Source of the DNA: Candidatus Nitrotoga sp. CP45
GTDB lineage: Bacteria; Pseudomonadota; Gammaproteobacteria; Burkholderiales; Gallionellaceae
DNA: 64,000 nucleotides
Assembly (NCBI GenBank): GCA_945874105.1
Contig: CAMCFJ010000005.1
Coordinates: 1 to 64,000, forward strand
Direction: 5' to 3'
Shown here: piece by piece, positions 17,980 through 27,372 of the stretch
Position numbering within the stretch: the stretch's first letter is position 1
Layout: every line of letters begins with the position of its first letter
Made by a program: the position numbers and the translations under genes
Notes under the pieces: model-generated
The model's database searches: none
Seen by the model: the letters and a program-made list of their open reading frames with translations, nothing else
Told to the model about the DNA's origin: nothing

Positions 17980-20543
17980 TGCGCCATTTTCTGCTCTGGA
18001 CCGCTCGTCATTTGGGAGTGTCGCGGCCAGATCAACCAGGCCTGTGGCTGAAGCGACTGTTCTGGTTGCCAAAGGCTGATGAATTGGCTGCATCGGCTCG
18101 GCTGGAGGTTGGGTCGAGCCCTGATCCGCTTGGCTGGCTGGCTGAGGAACTGGGAGTGGTTGATAAACGTAGCGTCTGGCAGTGGATGCTGCGTTTATTT
18201 AGTTACCCTCCGGGTCTAGCCGCACACACTGAAACATCTTTATGGCGCACTTTTTTTGCCTTGTCGGGCCACACTATTGGCCTGCTGTTTTCCGCTGTGG
18301 TGTGGATTGTAATGGCAGCAGTTCGAGTCCTGCGCTGGCTTTTGCATCGGCTGCTCTCACTCCTGCCGGTGGTGAATCATGGAGCGGTCGGTCGCCGCAT
18401 GGAGGGCTGGCTGGAGATACATTCTTTTCACAATACTTGGCTACTCTGGTTGCTGGTTCTATGTTCAGTATTCTTTTTCTGGCTGGTGGTCACCACTCCC
18501 TTTACTTGGCCTGGGCAGCTTATATTCCTTGTCTGCTTGTGGGGAACTGCGCTGTTCGTGCGGCGCATTCCCGGTAATCTGCCCTCTTTGATATTGATGA
18601 TCCTTTCAGTGCTGGCTTCATTTCGCTACGGCTGGTGGCGATTGACCCAGACCATCCCGCTGGAATCCGGCTGGGAGACTTTTCTTGCCATCGGTTTACT
18701 CCTTGCGGAGATATATACCTGGCTGGCACTTCTGCTCGGTTTTATTCAGAACGCCTGGCCCCTTAAACGGAACATCTTGAAACTGCCAGCGGACACTGCC
18801 CTATGGCCCAGTGTCGATGTATTCATTCCAACCTACAACGAGTCGCTCAAGGTGGTGAAGCCGACGGTTCTTGCTGCCAAGCATATAGACTGGCCCAGAG
18901 ACAAGCTCAATATTTATATTCTCGACGATGGGCACCGGGATGAATTCCGTCACTTTGCCAAGGAAGCCGGGGTAGGCTACATAATTCGACCTGATAACAC
19001 CCATGCCAAGGCGGGTAATCTGAACCATGCACTAAAATTGACCAGCGGCGAGTATGTGGCCATTTTTGACTGCGACCACTTGCCTACCAGCTCCTTTCTG
19101 CAGTCGACCATGGGCTGGTTTTTCAAGGACAAGCGCTGCACCATGGTGCAGACACCCCATCACTTCTATTCCCCTGACACCTTCGAGCGCAACCTCGGTA
19201 CTTTCCGCCGGATCCCCAACGAGGGTGCCTTGTTCTATGGCTTGATCCAGGACGGCAACGATTTTTGGAATGCCTCCTTTTTCTGTGGCTCTTGTGCGGT
19301 GATGCGTCGGGGGCCAGTTGAAGAGGTGGGAGGGATGGCCGTTGAAACGGTGACCGAAGATGCCCACACCGCCCTGAAACTTCATCGGCAGGGCTACACT
19401 ACCGCCTACATTAATATTCCCTTGGCAGCAGGATTGGCTACCGAAAGCCTCTCTAGCCACATCGGGCAGCGCATCCGCTGGGCACGAGGCATGGCGCAGA
19501 TTTTTAGAATCGACAATCCATTCCTGGGTAAAGGGTTGGGCTTCTTCCAGCGCATCTGTTACAGCAACGCGATGTTGCATTTCTTTTATGGCATTCCGCG
19601 CCTTATCTTTCTGACCGCCCCCTTGACCTATCTTTATTTCGAAGTTCACATAATCAGCGCGGCATCCGCCATGCTCGCCCTTTTCGTACTGCCGCACATG
19701 CTGCAGGCCAATCTGGCCAATGGACACATCCAAGGGTTGCATCGGCACTCGTTCTGGGCCGAGGTATATGAATCGGTTTTGGCTTGGTACATCATTTTGC
19801 CCACTACTGTCGCCATCTTCAATCCGGGAGCCGGGAAATTCAATGTCACTGCCAAAGGAGGCTTGGTCGAGCACTCCTTCTTCGACTGGGTCATTTCCAA
19901 ACCGTATATCGTGCTAGCTATACTTAATTTGGCCGGGTTGATCATCGGCCTGGGGCGGCTTTTTTTCTGGAACACTTTTGAAGCGGGAACAGTGTTGCTC
20001 AACCTGAGTTGGACTATCTACAACATTGTGATATTGGGTGCAGCTATTGGCGTCGCTACTGAAGCCAGGCAGGTGCGAATAGCCCACCGAGTATCTTCCA
20101 ACTTGCTGGTGGCCTTGCATTTTAGGGATGGGAATACCAGGATGTGTCGCACCGAAGATTATTCCGTGACTGGCCTTGGCCTGATACTCGAGCGGGAATT
20201 AGAATTGCCGGTGCAAGAACGGGTTTGGGTTTCACTTTGGCATGGCGAGGTGGAATGCGCCTTTCCCGCAAGGGTAATTGCCAGTCATGGCAATAAGCTT
20301 GGAGTTCAGTTCGACAACCTGGACATAACGCAGGAAGAAAATCTGATTCAGTGTACTTTTGCCCGGGCCGATGCCTGGAGCAGGTGGGCTTGTGAGCTAG
20401 ACCCGGATCACCCGATGCAGAGCCTGAAAGAAATCGCCATCTTCGGATTCAAGGGCTACCGCAGTCTGTTGCATAACATGGGCAAGGGTTTGGCGAAGCA
20501 GCGTCAGCTAGTGCGGGGTTGGCTAGGGAGGCAGGTGATTTGA
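17979..20543 (+). CDS. bcsA: Cellulose synthase catalytic subunit (UDP-forming)
   Basis: BcsA polymerises UDP-glucose into beta-1,4-glucan and moves it through its own membrane channel. The GT2 residues are all present: DDG at 316-318, DCD at 364-366, TED at 459-461 and QRIRW at 497-501. A C-terminal PilZ domain carries RQVRIAHR (697-704) and DYSVTG (727-732), so c-di-GMP activation is expected. About eight membrane segments flank the catalytic loop. The length of 854 residues is normal. The start at ATG 17979 overlaps the bcsQ stop; a TTG one codon earlier is possible. Its usual partner bcsB is not downstream but on the opposite strand at 27373-29667. Confidence 0.97.
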   Translation: MRHFLLWTARHLGVSRPDQPGLWLKRLFWLPKADELAASARLEVGSSPDPLGWLAEELGVVDKRSVWQWMLRLFSYPPGLAAHTETSLWRTFFALSGHTIGLLFSAVVWIVMAAVRVLRWLLHRLLSLLPVVNHGAVGRRMEGWLEIHSFHNTWLLWLLVLCSVFFFWLVVTTPFTWPGQLIFLVCLWGTALFVRRIPGNLPSLILMILSVLASFRYGWWRLTQTIPLESGWETFLAIGLLLAEIYTWLALLLGFIQNAWPLKRNILKLPADTALWPSVDVFIPTYNESLKVVKPTVLAAKHIDWPRDKLNIYILDDGHRDEFRHFAKEAGVGYIIRPDNTHAKAGNLNHALKLTSGEYVAIFDCDHLPTSSFLQSTMGWFFKDKRCTMVQTPHHFYSPDTFERNLGTFRRIPNEGALFYGLIQDGNDFWNASFFCGSCAVMRRGPVEEVGGMAVETVTEDAHTALKLHRQGYTTAYINIPLAAGLATESLSSHIGQRIRWARGMAQIFRIDNPFLGKGLGFFQRICYSNAMLHFFYGIPRLIFLTAPLTYLYFEVHIISAASAMLALFVLPHMLQANLANGHIQGLHRHSFWAEVYESVLAWYIILPTTVAIFNPGAGKFNVTAKGGLVEHSFFDWVISKPYIVLAILNLAGLIIGLGRLFFWNTFEAGTVLLNLSWTIYNIVILGAAIGVATEARQVRIAHRVSSNLLVALHFRDGNTRMCRTEDYSVTGLGLILERELELPVQERVWVSLWHGEVECAFPARVIASHGNKLGVQFDNLDITQEENLIQCTFARADAWSRWACELDPDHPMQSLKEIAIFGFKGYRSLLHNMGKGLAKQRQLVRGWLGRQVI

Positions 20544-20583
20544 TGGTTTCAGGCGGTATAAATTTCGGGAGTCGATAGCACTC

Positions 20584-22152
20584 ATGGGTTACTGGAATAT
20601 TTATTTTTTTGCCAAGCTGGGTCTGTTTTACGGCGGGTTTATTGGTTTTCACTGGCTATCTAACCTGGCCTTCGCCATTTCACTTGCACTGCCCTTGGCG
20701 TCTGCCCGGCATCGCCTTATACGCGCGATTCTGGCGGTGCCAGTGGGGCTGGCCCTGCTTTATTATGACTCCTGGCTGCCACCAATTTCGCGCGTCCTTT
20801 CTCAAAGGGGGGCTCTGACAGGGTTTAGCGGTGAGTACCTGTTGGAACTCCTGGGCCGCTTTGTAAATATATGGGTGATTGTTGCTCTGGTGCTTTTGCT
20901 GGTGGTCTATCTGATGCTGCGTCGCCGTCTGCGATTTGCCACTCTGACTATTCTTGGCATCCTGAGCGTCCCCCTTGCTAGCTTGCTGAGTGGCCATCTC
21001 GCCCCAAGTGTTTCTCCCCGCCCGGAGCTGGCGGATAAAAACGCTCCAGTTTCGCAGATTAAGCAGGAGTTGGAGCCGACGGCCCAGCTGGAAGTTTTTT
21101 ACGTCGCTGAACAGGGCAAGCGGGTGAGCTTTCCATCCATGGCAAATTCTGCCGCGCCCTTTGATGTGGTGTTTCTGCATGTCTGTTCCCTTTCATGGGA
21201 TGACATGGACTACGTGGGCGAAAGCAACTCGACCCTGTTAAGCCATTTTGACGTAGTGTTTCGTCGGTTCAATACGGCTGCCAGTTACAGCGGCCCTGGT
21301 ACCTTACGCTTGTTTCACAGTAACTGCGGCCAACTGTTGCACCGCAAAATGTATGAAGCGGATGCAACCCAGTGCAACCTGTTCCACAATTTTGAGGCTG
21401 CCGGCTTTGAAGTACATGGCCTGCTCAATCATGACGGACACTATGAACAGTTCGCAAGTCTGGTACAGGGATCATCTGGTCTTGGGGTAAAGCTGGATGA
21501 TAATCGCTACGCGCCCGAAGCTATGCGCAGCTTTGACGACACGCCTGTTTACGAGGATTTGTCGCTACTCACGGAGTGGTGGAAGCGCCATGAGCCAACT
21601 GGCCGACCACGAGCCTTGTACTACAACACGACTACCTTGCATGATGGAAACCGTGTTCCTGGAGTCAAGTCGCGTTCTAGTCTGGAAACTTTCAAGCCGC
21701 GACTAGGTAAATTAATGTCGGATTTTGATCGCTTCATTACCTTTCTTGAGGAAAGAGGGAGGCCGGTGGTAGTGATTCTGATGCCAGAACACGGTGCTGC
21801 TTTACGGGGCGACAAGATACAGATATCCGGTATGCGTGAAATCCCCAATCCCAAGATTACCCTGGTTCCTGCCGCCATCAAGCTGGTAGGCTTCAAGGGT
21901 AAGCACGGGGAAGCTCCACACCAACCCTTGCAGGTGGACAAGCCAGTTAGTTACTTTGCGATTAGCACACTTCTGGCCGACTTTATTGCGGATAGTCCCT
22001 TTGCCGGGACTGGTGGCAAGCCCTTGGCGGAGCGGGTACAAAACCTGCCGGGTACACCTTTCGTGAGCGAAAACGAGGATGTTGTCGTAATTGGACGTGA
22101 GAAGGGTTACTTGATGCGCTCGGAGGGCACCTGGGTCGATTATCAGCCTTGA
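20584..22152 (+). CDS. bcsG: Cellulose phosphoethanolamine transferase BcsG
   Basis: BcsG moves phosphoethanolamine from phosphatidylethanolamine onto cellulose in the periplasm. The 522-residue protein has an N-terminal block of four or five membrane segments (about 1-145) and a C-terminal alkaline-phosphatase-like domain. The probable nucleophile is Ser236 in SYSGPG (matching Ser278 of E. coli), followed by SNCGQ; the zinc-side motif PEHGAAL lies near residue 402. It begins 40 bases after bcsA and ends 6 bases from the convergent bcsC stop. The product is therefore probably modified cellulose. Confidence 0.92.
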   Translation: MGYWNIYFFAKLGLFYGGFIGFHWLSNLAFAISLALPLASARHRLIRAILAVPVGLALLYYDSWLPPISRVLSQRGALTGFSGEYLLELLGRFVNIWVIVALVLLLVVYLMLRRRLRFATLTILGILSVPLASLLSGHLAPSVSPRPELADKNAPVSQIKQELEPTAQLEVFYVAEQGKRVSFPSMANSAAPFDVVFLHVCSLSWDDMDYVGESNSTLLSHFDVVFRRFNTAASYSGPGTLRLFHSNCGQLLHRKMYEADATQCNLFHNFEAAGFEVHGLLNHDGHYEQFASLVQGSSGLGVKLDDNRYAPEAMRSFDDTPVYEDLSLLTEWWKRHEPTGRPRALYYNTTTLHDGNRVPGVKSRSSLETFKPRLGKLMSDFDRFITFLEERGRPVVVILMPEHGAALRGDKIQISGMREIPNPKITLVPAAIKLVGFKGKHGEAPHQPLQVDKPVSYFAISTLLADFIADSPFAGTGGKPLAERVQNLPGTPFVSENEDVVVIGREKGYLMRSEGTWVDYQP

Positions 22153-22158
22153 CCGTGA

Positions 22159-25100
22159 TCAGAAACGGGAATAAGGCTTGACCGCTACCGGTGGGAAGCG
22201 CACTGCTTCTGAATGAGGCTGGAACAGGTAGCGCAGGTATATAAAAGTCAAATTTGGTGTATAGAAAGCGGTGCGATCCATGTTGTAGTGTCCACCAATG
22301 GCCAGGTGAGGCGTAAGTTGATATTCAGTTGCCAGCCGCAGGGAATAGCCCTTTCCGCCGCCGGGCCCGCCAGTGTAGATCCCGGAGTCAACGCCAGTGC
22401 CAATACTGACAGCAGCGTTTTGCAGAGCGCTGTCTGTAGGGTAAAAAGCCATACTCTTCTCATTGGTCTTGGCGTAAGAAGCTGAACCTCGCACTAAATA
22501 GGAAAGTTTCCCGTTACGGCCTGCCCACTCCACCGGCAGGTTCAGCGAAGTGTAGCTTTGCGGGCTGTAGTAACCGCCATGACCAAAAGTGTAGTAGGTC
22601 TCGTTTTCCTTGTAGCGCCAGTGGGTCAGGGTCAGCCCCAGATTGACCCACATTTGTTCACGGCGCAGCACATCCTTGTCCACGCCGGTACGCAAAGCGA
22701 GACGATTGTTATCGAGTACATTCTTGCCCCGTAATACGCCATATTCGGCGCTGGCGAAGGTATTGAGCTGATCAAAAGTGTGGGAGATTCGACCGTTAAC
22801 CCCGGTATAGACCACACCCCCCCAGATTTCACCTGTAGCCGGGTCACGCGCGCCGGCGTAGGAAAGCAGGCTATTGGTTTGCGCTCGACGGAAGATTTCA
22901 AGGGCGTAGTCCAACCTGTCTGTTTCCCAGCTTTTGCGGATGCCACCGACTATATTCTGGACCGGAAAACCCATGCCGACCATGCCCAAATCCCAGCGCA
23001 AATTATCACCCTCATAACCTGCGCCCACTGAGGTTCCCTCTACCTTTTGCGCAAATGGAGGCGGGAGTGCGGATGGCATCACTCCCAACTTGCCAAAGAG
23101 AGGTGCGTCGCTTGCGGCGAGATCGCCAGCATCGACAGTGACCCGATCCACATGGACGAAACCATGTCCGTCATAGCCCACCGGCCACCACCCGACCATT
23201 GGAGTCTCGGTTCCGCGATAGGTGGATGTGCCGCTTGAGGATTTCCTGTCGAGCTTTTCGTACCCTACTTCAATGCGGGGATCTCGTCTGGCTTCAATAC
23301 GGGCAATTTCCTCTTCTGCTCTGGTGGGGCGGCGAATTGAAGCTGCTTTCTCCAACTCTGGTGTAGACGAGATGAGGGGGATATCGGTGCCCAGATTGGT
23401 GACGCCCTCGGTCATGAGCAGGCCATGCAAGTTGGATTCCGCTACAGATACAGATTTTGGTTTGTCAGCGGCACCTGCACTCTTGCCTGCATCGGGCAAC
23501 CCCATGGAGTTGCCAAGTTGCAGTGCCAGGCCGGTCGGCGGGTGCTCATAGTCCAGATCGAGAAGAGGCACTGAGTCAGTGGCCGTTGCAGCGGTCGTCG
23601 TCGCGCCCGGAGCGCGCCCCTCCAGGGCCAGCGCTTGGCGGAAATAGGCCAGTGCAGCATGGTACTTTCGGTCACTACGTTCGATATTGCCTGCCTGAAT
23701 CAGAATGTCTGGATTGCCGGGATTGCTGGCGAGAAGTTTTGCAATTATCTTTCTAGCGTGAGCCATATGTCCAAGGCGAGTTTCCAGCCGGGTAATGGAC
23801 AATCTGGTATCCACATCATTCTCACGCACATGCGGCAGTAGCTGATCTATCGTCTCCTGGGCAGCCTGCTTTGCCCCTGTTTTGGCGTAAGCTTGTGCCA
23901 GGCTGAGACGTGTCTCCACGTCGTCCGGATGTTTTTCCAGTATCGTCTGCAAGATCGGCAGGGCGGCTTTCGCGTCGTTAGCCTCTTGCAGCAGGCGAGC
24001 CTGGGCTTTAAGGGTCGAAACCTCGCCTGCTCGCCCTGAAACCGGTGCCCGGGCGGCAAGGGTACGAGCCTGAGCTGTTTCGCCACGCAGCAGCAGATGC
24101 TCGATTTGCCGGGCAGCAAGGTCAGTTTCGATTACCAGAATGGCCTCCCGTTGCTCGTCATTCCAGTCGGGACGTTGCTGTAGTTCGGGCAGGAAAGCGC
24201 TTAGCGTGTCATCCTGTTTGGCCCGATTGAGTAACGAGGCGTAATAGAGCTGGGTGCTGGCCGGTGTGGTTATTGCGCCTGTCACATGTTTCTTCATCAG
24301 AGCGATGCCACGAGCCGGTTGGTCGAGGCTAAACCAGCCTTCCGACACTTGCTCGATGGCACTCAGCTTGTCCGCAGCACGTTGTTCGGCAGGGAGCAGC
24401 ATCCGGACTGCTGCGTCGCTCTTGCCGCCAGCTTGGAGCTTTAAGGCGTGACGGATACGCAACTTGATCCAGGTGCGCGTTTCCAGTTCGTTCATGGCGC
24501 TGGAACGCGCTGACTGGGGGATGCGAGCCAAGCGCTGGAGCGATTCTTCTTCCCGGTCCTGGGCAGTCAGCACCATGGCATAGGCATAGTTCATGCCGGA
24601 GTCGTCCGGAGCCAGCGCAGCACCCTCTGCCATAACACGGCGACCGAGGGTCTGCAATCCCAGACTTTCATACAGAATTGCCAGATCATGGCGAATCCAG
24701 GCATCACGAGGGGCGAGGAGTACAGCGGTCTCCAATGCCAGCAGGGCGTGACTGGGACGGCGAGCGCTAACGAATGTTTTGGCTTCATCCCGCAGCAGGC
24801 TGGCTTGGCTTTCGTTGAATCGGTTGGCTTCCTTGGGGTTTTTCTGACGGAATTCGGCGATCAATGCCTGGGCTTCATCGCGCCGTTCGCTACGGGAGAG
24901 AAGTGCAAGTAGGCCGCGCATAGCCGAAGCATTGCCCGCATCCCGTTTGAGTGCATCACGATAGATGGTTTCTGCACCAGCCGGATTCTGGCCTCGGGCG
25001 AGGATGTCACCCAACAGGGCGAGCCCATCGGCATTGTTCGGTTCGATACTCAGTGCTTGCCGTACAAACTGTTGCGCTTCAGCCAACTTTCCGGCTTCGA

Positions 25101-26187
25101 GTAACGCATCGGCCTGTTTCATTTGACTCCAGAAACTTGCAGTGCGAATCAGGCTCCGCCATTGATTGCTCGGTTCAACCTTGGCTGCACGCTGAAACCA
25201 GCTCTTGGCCTCGTCGTGACGCCCTTGGCGCAAGCGAAGCAAGCCGATGCTACCCAGCACTTTTGGATCCTTGGGGCGCTTTAATAGCGACTTTTGTAGC
25301 TCACGCTCGGCATCTTCCAGCTGCCCGTGTTCCAGAAAAGCGATTCCGGTTTGGCGGGCACGCACTGCAGGGTCTTTGGCAATGCGCAGCGCTTCTTCAT
25401 GCAATTTCTGTAGCTTCGCCAGATATTCGATGGCCTTCTGGTCACTCGGAAATTCTTTTAGAAAGCGGCGAACCCAGGGCAAGGTTGCGGGTGTTGCCGC
25501 GAGACTGTTTAGGGCATCCCACCAGCTTTCGCGCAGCTTTTGCCGGTTAACGTCGGGCGCTGCGGCCAAGGCTTCATAACCCTGCAGAACTTCTTGTTTG
25601 TTGCGCTGATTGCTCTGTAGCTTAAGCCAGGCAAGGCGGTAGCGTGCTTCTCCTGTTTCCCGGTAGAGCTTGTCGAGGGCGGATTTTGCCGCTTGCAGAT
25701 CTTTGGCAGTGTTACTCACGAGTTGGTAATACTCGAGTGAGAGTTCACCTGGTGGGGGGCCTTCCGGAAATAACCGGCGCATGATTTTGGCAGCTTCCGT
25801 GGTGTTGCCGGCTCTAGCCATCAGGCGTGCGTTTGCCAGAGCCTGCTTTTCAGTGGTGTTAACCCGATAAAGGCTGCGCAAGGCAAGGGTGTTGGAATGT
25901 TGAGGATAATGCTGTTCCAGGCGACGCAAATATTCACCGGCAAGTTTTGTATTTCCTGAGCGTAGTTCAATGCTTCCTAGCATAAACAGTACTTCTGAAC
26001 CGGGTTCGATTGCCAGTAACTTTTCCAGCATGACGCGTGCCAGATCCGTGCGATCCTTGGCTTCCCATAGGCGGGCGCTGCGCAGCACGTCTGCACTCGC
26101 GCTATTATTCGGACTGGCAAGGGCTGGCGCACTCAACAACCCGGCCAGAATCAGCGCGAAGGTAAGCGGGATGGGGCGGAGCTGCAT
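22159..26187 (-). CDS. bcsC: Cellulose export outer membrane protein BcsC
   Basis: BcsC carries cellulose through periplasm and outer membrane. The 1342-residue protein has a signal peptide (MQLRPIPLTFALILAGLLSA), a TPR superhelix over about residues 30-900, a low-complexity linker, and the BCSC C-terminal outer membrane beta-barrel over about 990-1342, ending in Phe as barrels often do (VKPYSRF). ATG 26187 was chosen since it begins the signal peptide; the longer TTG start at 26199 is less likely. Its 5' end overlaps the end of bcsZ by 37 bases. TPR and barrel are both complete. Confidence 0.95.
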   Translation of the reverse strand: MQLRPIPLTFALILAGLLSAPALASPNNSASADVLRSARLWEAKDRTDLARVMLEKLLAIEPGSEVLFMLGSIELRSGNTKLAGEYLRRLEQHYPQHSNTLALRSLYRVNTTEKQALANARLMARAGNTTEAAKIMRRLFPEGPPPGELSLEYYQLVSNTAKDLQAAKSALDKLYRETGEARYRLAWLKLQSNQRNKQEVLQGYEALAAAPDVNRQKLRESWWDALNSLAATPATLPWVRRFLKEFPSDQKAIEYLAKLQKLHEEALRIAKDPAVRARQTGIAFLEHGQLEDAERELQKSLLKRPKDPKVLGSIGLLRLRQGRHDEAKSWFQRAAKVEPSNQWRSLIRTASFWSQMKQADALLEAGKLAEAQQFVRQALSIEPNNADGLALLGDILARGQNPAGAETIYRDALKRDAGNASAMRGLLALLSRSERRDEAQALIAEFRQKNPKEANRFNESQASLLRDEAKTFVSARRPSHALLALETAVLLAPRDAWIRHDLAILYESLGLQTLGRRVMAEGAALAPDDSGMNYAYAMVLTAQDREEESLQRLARIPQSARSSAMNELETRTWIKLRIRHALKLQAGGKSDAAVRMLLPAEQRAADKLSAIEQVSEGWFSLDQPARGIALMKKHVTGAITTPASTQLYYASLLNRAKQDDTLSAFLPELQQRPDWNDEQREAILVIETDLAARQIEHLLLRGETAQARTLAARAPVSGRAGEVSTLKAQARLLQEANDAKAALPILQTILEKHPDDVETRLSLAQAYAKTGAKQAAQETIDQLLPHVRENDVDTRLSITRLETRLGHMAHARKIIAKLLASNPGNPDILIQAGNIERSDRKYHAALAYFRQALALEGRAPGATTTAATATDSVPLLDLDYEHPPTGLALQLGNSMGLPDAGKSAGAADKPKSVSVAESNLHGLLMTEGVTNLGTDIPLISSTPELEKAASIRRPTRAEEEIARIEARRDPRIEVGYEKLDRKSSSGTSTYRGTETPMVGWWPVGYDGHGFVHVDRVTVDAGDLAASDAPLFGKLGVMPSALPPPFAQKVEGTSVGAGYEGDNLRWDLGMVGMGFPVQNIVGGIRKSWETDRLDYALEIFRRAQTNSLLSYAGARDPATGEIWGGVVYTGVNGRISHTFDQLNTFASAEYGVLRGKNVLDNNRLALRTGVDKDVLRREQMWVNLGLTLTHWRYKENETYYTFGHGGYYSPQSYTSLNLPVEWAGRNGKLSYLVRGSASYAKTNEKSMAFYPTDSALQNAAVSIGTGVDSGIYTGGPGGGKGYSLRLATEYQLTPHLAIGGHYNMDRTAFYTPNLTFIYLRYLFQPHSEAVRFPPVAVKPYSRF

Positions 26188-27362
26188 GATTTTTGCCAAG
26201 AGGGAAGCAGGGTGCCATTTTTCGTAAAGTGGTAGCGCCCTTCCATCCAGCCATGGGCAAAGAGGGAAAGTACTTGTTCATAGTAGGCGTCCGGTCGCGG
26301 TGGGCGAGCCGTCAGTCGATCGCGTTGTCCCTGCAGGGCGACGCTGTCTCCCCGGGCGGCCAGGAAGGGTAGTAGTGCGGCGGAAAATCCTGATGGCCCC
26401 GGGCCATTGGCTACACCCGTGATTATATTGACAGACTCTGGCGGGTAGCCGTGGCGCGCGATAAAGCTGGCCATGGGGGCAAAAGCAGCAAGAAGTCGTG
26501 GTTGGGCAGGAGCGTCGGGCGCAAGCATGCCGGCCCACAGATAAACCCGGATGGCGTTATAGCCACCTGCGCCTTTTTCTGCTCCGGCACTGTCAATTCG
26601 GAATCCCTTGCTGTCCTCATAGACCGTCCAGTCAGGCGAGAATCCCTGTGGGGCAGATTCCAGGAGGATCCTCTGGGAGGATTCCGAGATCCGCTGCCAA
26701 GTGGGATCAGGACTACGGCTGCTTAACCAGTCCATTAGCTGCATGGGCAGGTAGCTGGGATTAAGACGCCAAGCATTCTTCCTCGTATGGAAGCCGCGCG
26801 GTGCAGGTAGCAGGGTTGGGCCTAAACCCGGAAGGTCTGCGGTTTCTTCGCGCAAAATGCGGCTGGCCAGCAGCGATGAAAGCGCAACGAAACGGCGCTC
26901 ACCCCAGAGCCGGCCAGCTTCACCCAACGCATAGACTATCCACAGATCGGCATCTGATGCCGAATTGTTGTCCAGCACCCCCCAGCTGCCATCATCTCTG
27001 CGACCCCATAGCCAAGCTGGCAGATGGCTGGTCAGATCGCCTTTTGCCAGGTTTTTTTCGGTCCATTCCAGGATTTTGTCAAAGGTTTTGCGATCGTTGG
27101 CTACCAAGGCGAAAAAAAGTGCATAGGCCTGTCCTTCCGATACGGTCTGTTTACGGGGGGTACTGCCATCCACTACCCGTCCTCCCTCGTTGAGGAGCCC
27201 AGACTTGAAGCTTTGCCAAGCAGGCCAGTCTGTCTGGCAAGTAGGTTCAACTGTTACTGCTTGAGCAGCCCCCAAACAGAAGTAGAGCGCAGCGAGAATT
27301 TGGCATCCCTGGCATAGCAAAATGCCTATCTTGCGTCTGGAATCCATAAATAAATATTCCAT
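26151..27362 (-). CDS. bcsZ: Periplasmic endo-1,4-beta-glucanase of GH8, BcsZ, with Asn at the expected catalytic base
   Basis: BcsZ trims cellulose in the periplasm. The 403-residue form starts at ATG 27362, ten bases after bcsB; MDSRRK at 27347 is an alternative. A signal peptide ends near AAQAV. The protein follows E. coli BcsZ closely (EGGRVVD, LPAWLWG, NSASDADLW, GFSPDW, GYPPE, GFSAALLPF). The catalytic acid is present: Glu76 in SEGQAYA, matching Glu55. The catalytic base Asp243 of E. coli, in SYDAIRVY, corresponds here to Asn269 in GYNAIRVY, read directly from codon AAC. So the enzyme may be weak, use another base, or act as a binding protein. Confidence 0.93.
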   Translation of the reverse strand: MEYLFMDSRRKIGILLCQGCQILAALYFCLGAAQAVTVEPTCQTDWPAWQSFKSGLLNEGGRVVDGSTPRKQTVSEGQAYALFFALVANDRKTFDKILEWTEKNLAKGDLTSHLPAWLWGRRDDGSWGVLDNNSASDADLWIVYALGEAGRLWGERRFVALSSLLASRILREETADLPGLGPTLLPAPRGFHTRKNAWRLNPSYLPMQLMDWLSSRSPDPTWQRISESSQRILLESAPQGFSPDWTVYEDSKGFRIDSAGAEKGAGGYNAIRVYLWAGMLAPDAPAQPRLLAAFAPMASFIARHGYPPESVNIITGVANGPGPSGFSAALLPFLAARGDSVALQGQRDRLTARPPRPDAYYEQVLSLFAHGWMEGRYHFTKNGTLLPSWQKSCSSAPSRLPSR

Positions 27363-27372
27363 TCCCAAGTGT

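Noticed and set aside
19032-19874. 280-residue minus-strand frame inside bcsA
   Set aside because: It is antisense to the catalytic domain of bcsA, which has every GT2 motif; no domain is seen in the antisense frame.
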